Positions 6,343-11,940 of a DNA stretch of 12,692 bases are shown here, one piece after another. Below the pieces are notes generated by a model. That model was not told the origin of the DNA and did not search any database. It saw only the letters and a program-made list of their open reading frames with translations. Made by a program: the position numbers and the translations under genes. Numbering within the stretch: the stretch's first letter is position 1; each line of letters opens with the position of its first letter. The DNA comes from Thermoleophilaceae bacterium (GTDB taxonomy: Bacteria > Actinomycetota > Thermoleophilia > Solirubrobacterales > Thermoleophilaceae), in NCBI GenBank assembly GCA_013695855.1, contig JACCZR010000060.1, positions 1 through 12,692 on the forward strand, written 5' to 3'.

Positions 6343-6348
6343 GGCGCC

Positions 6349-6999
6349 ATGCTGCTGGACTCCGTCGAGTGGATCGGCCACTCCGGCTTCCGCGTGAGGG
6401 TCGGGCGCTCATGGGTGTACATAGACCCCTACCGCGTGCCGAGCGACTCGCCGCCGGCTGACCTGATCCTGGTCACCCACGGCCACTACGACCACTTCTC
6501 CCCGCGCGACATCGAGCGCCTCTCCCACCGCGACACCTGGTTGGTGGCCCCCGCCGCCGTGGCTGAGCGGGCCGCTGGGCGCGTGCTGTCCCTCGGTCCC
6601 GGCGACGGCCTCGAGCACGAGCTGGTGCCCGGCGTGGGAGTGGCGGCGGTCGCCGCCTACAACACCTCCAAGCGCGACGCTCGGGGCGCTCTCTTCCACC
6701 CCCGCGAGGCCGGGTGGATCGGCTACGAGGTCAACTTCCGCGGTGAGCGGCTCTACCACTCCGGCGACACCGACGTGATCCCGGAGATGGACACCGTCGC
6801 GGGCGTGGACGTCGCACTGCTGCCCGTGAGCGGCACGTACGTCATGACCGCGGGCGAGGCAGCCGAGGCCGCTCGGCGCATCCAGCCGCGAGTCGCCGTC
6901 CCCATGCACTGGGGCGAGCACATAGGCAGCGAGGACGACGCTCGCGAGTTCGCCGACAAGGCACCGGTCGAGGTGGAGATCCTGGAGCGTGCGGCCTGA
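6349..6999 (+). CDS. Metallo-beta-lactamase-fold metal-dependent hydrolase (UPF0173/UlaG-like)
   Basis: A 216-residue compact MBL-fold protein, probably cytosolic because no signal peptide is seen. The metal-binding signature HGHYDH lies at residues 44-49 (H44, H46, D48, H49), with further ligands likely at HSGDTD (H137, D140) and MHWGEH (H187). The N-terminal VEWIGHSGFRV strand-loop is typical of the UPF0173/UlaG-like subfamily of single-domain hydrolases. The substrate cannot be read from the sequence; members of this subfamily act on lactones, phosphoesters or unknown compounds. The ATG at 6349 is chosen because the fold begins directly there; an earlier ATG at 6341 is out of frame, and the frame further upstream is antisense to the crotonase. 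There is no Shine-Dalgarno sequence. The gene is divergent from the crotonase and 25 bases ahead of the PAP2 gene, so it may be first in that plus-strand run. Confidence 0.9.
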   Translation: MLLDSVEWIGHSGFRVRVGRSWVYIDPYRVPSDSPPADLILVTHGHYDHFSPRDIERLSHRDTWLVAPAAVAERAAGRVLSLGPGDGLEHELVPGVGVAAVAAYNTSKRDARGALFHPREAGWIGYEVNFRGERLYHSGDTDVIPEMDTVAGVDVALLPVSGTYVMTAGEAAEAARRIQPRVAVPMHWGEHIGSEDDAREFADKAPVEVEILERAA

Positions 7000-7009
7000 C
7001 GCCACGGGG

Positions 7010-7022
7010 TAACCTCTAGAGG
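7010..7022 (+). promoter_or_regulatory. -10-like TAACCT and palindrome CCTCTAGAGG before the PAP2 gene
   Basis: TAACCT (7010-7015) ends 9 bases before the TTG at 7025, and no Shine-Dalgarno sequence is present. A perfect 10-base palindrome CCTCTAGAGG (7013-7022) overlaps it and reaches almost to the start codon. It could be an operator over a leaderless start. The short gap to the MBL gene also allows read-through from upstream. Confidence 0.33.
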
Positions 7023-7024
7023 CT

Positions 7025-7930
7025 TTGCGGAGTTCGCGCGCCCTACGGACGCTGGCGTGGGGCGCCGTGGCGATCGGGGTGGCCACCCCGCTCCTGCGCC
7101 GTCGTCTGAGCCTTCCGGCCCCCGCCGTCACCGTCCTCTCCTACCAGGCGCCCGCCGCCCTGGCGATCGCCGCTCCCCGAACACGGCTGCGAGACGCTGG
7201 GATCTACGCGTTGCAGATGTGGGCCTACTTCGCCCACTTCGACATGCCCGACGACGACCCGGTGGCCTTCGCCGAGCGTGTTCGCGTGGACTACCCGATT
7301 CGCCTGGACCGCGTGATCGGCGCGGGCGAGGAGCCCACGCTGCGCCTGCAGCATGCGCTCGGCCGCCCCGGGCAGGTGCGCCCACATGACTTGTTTCTCT
7401 CCGCGGTGCACTGGAGCTGGTTCTTCGTGCCCCACGGCTCGCTGGGGTACCTCCTGCTCCGCCACCCTGAGCTCTACCCTCGCTCGGCCACGCTCATGGC
7501 CACTTGCTTCGACCTGGGGTGCGTGGTCTACTGGGTCCTGCCCACCGCTCCGCCGTGGTGGGCGGGGGAGAACGGGAACACAGCGCCGGTCCGGCGCATC
7601 ATGGCCGAGACCGGCGAGAGGGTCTGGGGCCGCCTCTGGCGGCCGCTCTACAGTTCGTTGGAGGGCAACCCCTTTGCCGCGATGCCGTCGCTTCACTTCG
7701 GAACATCGGTGATGGCCGCACGTCTCCTCCAGCGTGTGGGGCCGCGCCACGGTGCCGCTGCGTGGGCCTACGCGCTCACGCTGGGGTTCGGCCTGGTCTA
7801 CCTGGGCGAGCATTACGTGGTCGACCTGGTCGCCGGCTTCGCGCTGGCCGAGGGCATCGTGCGCCTGGCGCCGATGGCCGAGCCGCTGGCCCTCGCGGTA
7901 TCCGACGGCTTCGCGAGGCTCTCGGCGTGA
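7025..7930 (+). CDS. PAP2-superfamily membrane protein (PAP2_3, Aur1/Ipt1-like)
   Basis: A 301-residue integral membrane protein with a PAP2-type active site at its C-terminal half: MPSLHFG (residues 220-226, H224) and GEHYVVDLVAG (H263, D267). Upstream lies the loop PTAPPWWAGENG (173-184), typical of PAP2_3 proteins related to yeast inositol phosphorylceramide synthase Aur1. The classical K-x6-RP first phosphatase motif is not evident, as is usual for this branch. It probably transfers or hydrolyses a phospho-head group on a lipid at the outer face of the membrane; the substrate is unknown. Several helices flank these motifs (for example residues 152-172 and 245-261). The TTG at 7025 is the first start after the upstream stop and has no Shine-Dalgarno sequence; a later start is possible. 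The end overlaps the next gene by 4 bases (GTGA), suggesting the two membrane proteins act together. Confidence 0.85.
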   Translation: MRSSRALRTLAWGAVAIGVATPLLRRRLSLPAPAVTVLSYQAPAALAIAAPRTRLRDAGIYALQMWAYFAHFDMPDDDPVAFAERVRVDYPIRLDRVIGAGEEPTLRLQHALGRPGQVRPHDLFLSAVHWSWFFVPHGSLGYLLLRHPELYPRSATLMATCFDLGCVVYWVLPTAPPWWAGENGNTAPVRRIMAETGERVWGRLWRPLYSSLEGNPFAAMPSLHFGTSVMAARLLQRVGPRHGAAAWAYALTLGFGLVYLGEHYVVDLVAGFALAEGIVRLAPMAEPLALAVSDGFARLSA

Positions 7931-9090
7931 GCCCGACCTTGCACACCGACCACGAGCGCAAGCAGCGCTCGCACGAGCAGGCCGAGGAGGAACAGGAGGT
8001 CTCGAGGATCCAGGCTCTCCTGCACGACCGCCGCAAGCTCGCCACGGCAATCCTGGTCATCGTCCTGGGGGTCGTGGCGATCTACGTGCTGTTCCCCCAG
8101 ATCGTGGGGCTCGATGGAACGCTGGACAAGATCGGCGACGCCAAGTGGTACTGGGTGGTGGGCGCCGTAGCCGCCACGGTGCTCGGCTTCGGCGCTTACG
8201 TGATGCTCTTCCAGGGCGTGGTCGCCGGCGGACGCGACGTCGAGGGCTTCAGGCGGCTGGACATGAAGGCCTCCTACCAGATCAACATGGCCGGGCTGGC
8301 GGCCACCCGCATCTTCTCCGCGGGTGGCGCGGGCGGCATCGCGCTGACCTACTGGGCGCTGCGAAAGGCGGGCATGGAGCGCCGGCGCTCGGCCTGCCGC
8401 ATGGTCGCGTTCCTCGCGCTCATGTACTCGGTGTACCTGCTTGCGCTGGTCATCTTCGGCGTCCTGCTTCGCACCGGCGTGCTGCCCGGCGAGGCGCCCG
8501 TAGGCGGGACGATCATCCCCGCCGTGGTGGCAGGAGCGGTCATCCTCGTGCTCGCCCTGGTGGCGCTCATCCCGGGCGATGTCGAGCGGCGCATTCGCCG
8601 AGTAAGCGACCACCCGCGGGCGGCCCGGATCGGCGCCAAGCTGGCCACCGGCCCGGCCACCGTGGCCACCGGTGTGCGCACCGCGCTCGCGTACGTCCGC
8701 CATCCGCGCCAAGGCGCCGTGGCGATCCTGGGCGCCATCGGCTTCTGGGCCGCTCAGATCACCACGCTGTGGGCAAGTTTCGAGGCCTTCGGCGGCGACG
8801 TTCCCTTCGCCGTCCTGGTGCAGGGCTTCTTCGTGGGCATGGCCGCGAACCTCATCCCCTCGCCGGCGGGTGGGGTGGGCTCGGTGGACGCCGGCATGAT
8901 CGCGGCCTTTGCCCTATTCGGAATTCCGGGCGAGATCGTCTTCCCCGCGGTGCTCACCTACCGGGTGATCGCTTTCTGGCTGCCGATCCCGCCGGGAATC
9001 ATCGCTTACTTCCAGCTTCGCCACACCGTGCACGGCTGGGAGAATGAAGGCTATACTTCAGAAAGTAAAGTAAAGGCGGAGGCCACTTGA
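7927..9090 (+). CDS. LPG-synthase transmembrane / UPF0104 flippase-like protein
   Basis: A 387-residue polytopic membrane protein of the lysylphosphatidylglycerol_TM/UPF0104 family (related to AglD and to the flippase domain of MprF). A charged cytoplasmic N-terminus of about 36 residues precedes the first helix (about 38-55). Family landmarks are SAGGAGGIALTYWALR (131-146) and NLIPSPAGGVGSVDAG (308-323), each next to helices. There is no C-terminal GNAT-like synthetase domain, so it is not an LPG synthase; the usual view is that such stand-alone proteins move or present lipids or lipid-linked sugars, though most are uncharacterised. The GTG at 7927 overlaps the PAP2 stop; the frame upstream is a shadow of PAP2. 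A weak GAGG lies 8 bases earlier. The stop overlaps the trxB start (TTGA). The last ten codons lie in a locally AT-rich stretch holding a possible trxB promoter. Confidence 0.88.
   Translation: MSPTLHTDHERKQRSHEQAEEEQEVSRIQALLHDRRKLATAILVIVLGVVAIYVLFPQIVGLDGTLDKIGDAKWYWVVGAVAATVLGFGAYVMLFQGVVAGGRDVEGFRRLDMKASYQINMAGLAATRIFSAGGAGGIALTYWALRKAGMERRRSACRMVAFLALMYSVYLLALVIFGVLLRTGVLPGEAPVGGTIIPAVVAGAVILVLALVALIPGDVERRIRRVSDHPRAARIGAKLATGPATVATGVRTALAYVRHPRQGAVAILGAIGFWAAQITTLWASFEAFGGDVPFAVLVQGFFVGMAANLIPSPAGGVGSVDAGMIAAFALFGIPGEIVFPAVLTYRVIAFWLPIPPGIIAYFQLRHTVHGWENEGYTSESKVKAEAT
9052..9057 (+). promoter_or_regulatory. Candidate internal -10 element for trxB
   Basis: TATACT, one mismatch from the consensus, lies 29 bases before the trxB start inside the 3' end of the flippase-like gene. 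It sits at the edge of an AT-rich patch (about 9052-9075, with AGTAAAG twice in a row, overlapping by two bases) that stands out in this GC-rich DNA. No good -35 is seen (TGCACG at a 17-base spacer). It could give trxB independent expression. Confidence 0.35.
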
Positions 9091-10097
9091 AGACCGAAGA
9101 CGTTGTGATCGTGGGGAGCGGGCCGGCGGGCTACACCGCCGCGCTGTACACCTCGCGGGCGGACCTGGCGCCCCTGGTGATCGAGGGCTTCCTGTGGGGT
9201 GGCCTGCTCCAGCAGACGACCGATGTCGAGAACTATCCCGGCTACCGCGATGGCGTCATGGGCCCGGAGATGATGCAGGAGTTCCGCGACCAGGCCGAGC
9301 GCTTCGGGACGCGCTTCATCACCGACGAGGCAAGCGCCGTCGAGCTTGCCAGAGACGGCGGCACTCACCTGGTGCGCGTGGGCGATCAGGAGATTCGCGC
9401 CCGCTCGGTGATCCTCGCCATGGGGGCCGAGCCGACCAAGCTCGGCGTGCCCGGCGAGGAAGAGCTGTCCGCCCGTGGCGTCTCCTACTGCGCCACTTGC
9501 GACGCCTCGTTCTTCCGCGACAAGCCGACGATGATCGTGGGCGGCGGGGACACCGCGATGGAAGAGGCCACGTTCCTGGCCAAGTTCGCAAAGGACGTGA
9601 AGATCGTCCACCGCCGCGATGAGTTCCGCGCCTCGGCGATCATGCTCGACCGCGCGCGGGAGGCCGAGAACATAGAGCTGCTGACGCCATACGTGGTGGA
9701 CCGCTTCGAGGCGGGCGACAACGGCAGCCTGGAGACCGTCGTGCTTGCCCATACCGAGGGCGGGGAAGATCGCACCCTGCAGATCGACGGCGCCTTCGTG
9801 GCCATCGGCCACAAGCCCAACTCGCATCTGGTGAGCGATCAGGTGGACGTGGACGAGAACGGCTACGTGCAGGTCGAGAGCCCATCGACACAGACCAACC
9901 TGCCAGGCGTCTTCGCCGCCGGCGACCTCGTAGACCACACCTACCGCCAGGCGGTCACCGCAGCCGGTACCGGCTGCGCCGCCGCTCTGGACGCCGAGGC
10001 CTACCTGCGCGACACGCCCGTCGCCGCAGAGGCTCACTGGGAGAGCGACCCGGCGAAGATCGAGGCGGCCGCCGAAGCAGCCGCGTCGAGTTCGTAG
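9087..10097 (+). CDS. trxB: Thioredoxin reductase (NADPH, FAD-dependent)
   Basis: A 336-residue low-molecular-weight thioredoxin reductase that passes electrons from NADPH via FAD and a redox disulfide to thioredoxin. Domain order is standard: FAD-binding GSGPAG (10-15); redox-active CATC (135-138) in SYCATCDASFF; NADPH-binding GGGDTA (152-157) with HRRDEFR (175-181), the Arg pair indicating NADPH rather than NADH; second FAD motif AAGD (277-280). It is about 15 residues longer than the E. coli enzyme because of an Ala/Glu-rich C-terminal tail. The TTG at 9087 overlaps the preceding stop (TTGA) and has a Shine-Dalgarno sequence, GGCGGAGG, 4 bases upstream. No thioredoxin gene is adjacent in the window, which is unusual since trxA often follows trxB in actinobacteria. 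Only 13 bases separate its stop from the convergent drrB-like gene. Confidence 0.96.
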   Translation: MKTEDVVIVGSGPAGYTAALYTSRADLAPLVIEGFLWGGLLQQTTDVENYPGYRDGVMGPEMMQEFRDQAERFGTRFITDEASAVELARDGGTHLVRVGDQEIRARSVILAMGAEPTKLGVPGEEELSARGVSYCATCDASFFRDKPTMIVGGGDTAMEEATFLAKFAKDVKIVHRRDEFRASAIMLDRAREAENIELLTPYVVDRFEAGDNGSLETVVLAHTEGGEDRTLQIDGAFVAIGHKPNSHLVSDQVDVDENGYVQVESPSTQTNLPGVFAAGDLVDHTYRQAVTAAGTGCAAALDAEAYLRDTPVAAEAHWESDPAKIEAAAEAAASSS

Positions 10098-10110
10098 CGC
10101 CTGGAGACTC

Positions 10111-10875
10111 CTACCGCTCGGCGTTCTTTCGGTAGCGCCAAACCGCCAGCGGCGCGAACACGGCGGTGATGGCCACCGACCACGCGACCGACTGCCACAG
10201 GCTGCCCCCGGGCGAGCCGACCCACAACTCGCGCATCTCGTCCACGATCACCGTGAACGGGTTCACCTCGGCGAACACCTGCAGCGCCTCGGGCATCGAG
10301 TCCACCGGGACGAACGCCGACGAGATGAACGTGAGCGGGAACACCAGCATGAACCCGAGCGAGTTCGCGGCCTCCGGGGTCGAGACCAGCATCCCCAGGA
10401 ACGCGAACACCCACGAGAAGGCGTAGCCGAATAGGATCAGCAGCAGGACGCCCGTCACGATGTCACCGACGCCGGCGTCGAACGAGAAGCCGATGATCAG
10501 GCCGGTGATCACCAGGATGGTCATCGACGTGACGTTGGTCACCACGTCCGAAAGCGTGCGACCGGCCAACAGCGCGGCCCGGGACATGGGCAGCGAGCGG
10601 AAGCGGTCGATCAGGCCCTTGTTGAGGTCCTCCGCGAGCCCCATCGCCGTGATGAACCCCCCGAAGGCGATGTTCTGGACGATGATCCCGGGGATCAGGA
10701 AATCCTTGTAGTTGTCGTAGCCCGGCGTGACGATCGCGCCGCCGAACACGTACACGAACAGCAGCACGAACATGATCGGCTGGATCGTGAACGCGGTGAA
10801 CAGGTCGGGCTGGCGCGGCAGCCGGGTCAGGTTGCGCTCCGCAGTGATCAGGGTGTCGGTCGCCAGGCGCCTCAC
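10111..10875 (-). CDS. ABC-2 type exporter permease, DrrB-like
   Basis: A 254-residue permease of the ABC-2 family with about six hydrophobic segments (for example near 30-46, 62-80, 112-131, 137-163, 170-190 and 228-247). The N-terminus (MRRLATDTLITAERNLTRL) is a typical amphipathic entry helix. The cytoplasmic loop EDLNKGLIDRFRSLPMSR (82-99) is the characteristic contact region to the ATPase in DrrB-type permeases. The motif NPFTVIVDEMRELWVG (205-220) near the end is also typical. The GTG at 10873-10875 overlaps the ATPase stop as GTGA, with a strong Shine-Dalgarno sequence GAGGAGGT about 7 bases upstream, so it is translated well in its own right. The frame continues far upstream antisense to other genes; that part is not coding. 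It forms an exporter with the DrrA-like ATPase; the substrate (drug, lipid or glycolipid) cannot be told. Confidence 0.93.
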   Translation of the reverse strand: MRRLATDTLITAERNLTRLPRQPDLFTAFTIQPIMFVLLFVYVFGGAIVTPGYDNYKDFLIPGIIVQNIAFGGFITAMGLAEDLNKGLIDRFRSLPMSRAALLAGRTLSDVVTNVTSMTILVITGLIIGFSFDAGVGDIVTGVLLLILFGYAFSWVFAFLGMLVSTPEAANSLGFMLVFPLTFISSAFVPVDSMPEALQVFAEVNPFTVIVDEMRELWVGSPGGSLWQSVAWSVAITAVFAPLAVWRYRKNAER

Positions 10876-11897
10876 GCTGCTACCTCCTCGTCGTTGGTCT
10901 GCTGGGCCTGCTCGTGCTCGGCAACCTTCCCCGTGAGAGAGAGGAACACGTCGTCCATCGTTGGCGTGCGCAGGCCGATGTCGTCCACTCCCACGCCGGC
11001 GGCGCCCAGCCGCTGCACGGCCGTGACGATCGTCCCGTTGCGCCGGGCCACCGCCACCGTGACGCCGTCCTCCTCGGCCACCGCCCTCTCGTCGGATAGG
11101 GGCGCCAGCGCCTCGATGGCCTGGGGCGCCTGAGCCGGGTCCTCGAGCTTGACTTCCAGGCGCTCGCCGCCCACGCGCTGCTTGAGCTCGGCGGGCGTTC
11201 CCGAGGCGATCACCTTGCCGTGGTCGATCACGGCGATGTCGTCGGCCAGGCGGTCGGCCTCGTCCAGGTACTGGGTGGTGAGCAGCACGGTGGTGCCCTC
11301 GCCGGTCAGCTCCTCGATCATCTCCCAGAGGTCGAGCCGGCTGCGCGGGTCGAGGCCGGTTGTGGGCTCGTCGAGGAACAGCACCGGCGGACGCGCCACC
11401 AGCGCCGCGGCAAGGTCGAGCCGCCTTCGCATGCCGCCCGAGTACTTCTTCACGACTCGGCCCGCGGCCTCGGTGAGTTCGAAGCGCGTCAGCAGCTCCC
11501 CGGCCCGCGCCTTGGCCTGCTTTCGGCTCATGCCGTACAGGCGCCCGACCATCACGAGGTTCTCCTCGCCGGTGAGCATGTCGTCGACCGCGGCGTACTG
11601 GCCGGCCAGGCCGATCCGCTCGCGCAGCTGCGCGGCGTCGGCCACCGCGTCCACCCCGGCTACCCGGATATCGCCGGCGTCTGGCGATTGGAGCGTGGTG
11701 AGCACGCGCACAGTCGTCGTCTTGCCCGCTCCGTTCGGGCCGAGCAGGCCGAACACGGTGCCGGGCGTGACCTGGAAGCTGACCCCGTCCACGGCGCGCA
11801 CGTGGCCGTAGGTCTTCACCAGTCCCGTGACTTGTATGGCGGGCTCTGACCCCGCCGGCTTCTCGATGGAGTGCATGGCGGTCACGGTACGAGCCAT
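10872..11897 (-). CDS. ABC transporter ATP-binding protein, DrrA-like (drug/lipid exporter)
   Basis: A 341-residue ATPase that powers the adjacent DrrB-like permease. Motifs: Walker A GPNGAGKT (53-60), Q-loop Q100, signature YSGGM (152-156), Walker B VLFLDEP (172-178) and D-loop GLD (181-183). The H-loop position carries Gln instead of His (TTQYLDEAD, Q209), a known feature of the DrrA family. The C-terminal domain ends with GLRTPTMDDVFLSLTG, the DrrA-type tail. It probably confers efflux of a hydrophobic compound, although many such pairs have unrelated or unknown cargo. The ATG at 11895-11897 has a -10-like GATACT 7 bases before it and no Shine-Dalgarno sequence, so a leaderless start is likely; the ATG at 11874-11876 is the alternative. 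It is divergent from a WYL-type regulator across 43 bases, which points to local control. Confidence 0.95.
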   Translation of the reverse strand: MARTVTAMHSIEKPAGSEPAIQVTGLVKTYGHVRAVDGVSFQVTPGTVFGLLGPNGAGKTTTVRVLTTLQSPDAGDIRVAGVDAVADAAQLRERIGLAGQYAAVDDMLTGEENLVMVGRLYGMSRKQAKARAGELLTRFELTEAAGRVVKKYSGGMRRRLDLAAALVARPPVLFLDEPTTGLDPRSRLDLWEMIEELTGEGTTVLLTTQYLDEADRLADDIAVIDHGKVIASGTPAELKQRVGGERLEVKLEDPAQAPQAIEALAPLSDERAVAEEDGVTVAVARRNGTIVTAVQRLGAAGVGVDDIGLRTPTMDDVFLSLTGKVAEHEQAQQTNDEEVAA

Positions 11898-11900
11898 TTA

Positions 11901-11915
11901 GGTCAGTATCTGGCC
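11901..11915. promoter_or_regulatory. Operator candidate and drrA-like -10 between divergent genes
   Basis: GGTCAG (11901-11906), TAT and CTGGCC (11910-11915) form an imperfect palindrome with 5 of 6 paired positions. On the minus strand GATACT (11905-11910), a likely -10 for the ABC ATPase gene, lies inside it and ends 7 bases before the ATG. A repressor bound here would cover the ABC promoter and possibly that of the regulator. The adjacent WYL regulator is the natural candidate to bind it. Confidence 0.42.
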
Positions 11916-11940
11916 GCAATACATGAGACTCTTCCGGGCC

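Noticed and set aside
6226..6381. N-terminal extension of the crotonase up to an ATG at 6381
   Set aside because: The added 52 residues are Pro/Gly/Arg-rich, cross the divergent promoter region and run into the MBL coding sequence. The fold starts at the GTG at 6225.
9051..10037. 328-codon minus-strand frame antisense to trxB
   Set aside because: trxB has every cofactor motif; the antisense frame is Val/Gly/His-rich without a family match.
10094..10139. Direct repeat GTAGCGCC at 10094 and 10132
   Set aside because: Eight bases repeated 38 bases apart across the trxB end and the permease end. Each copy is explained by coding sequence or stop context, with no sign of a mobile element or attachment site.
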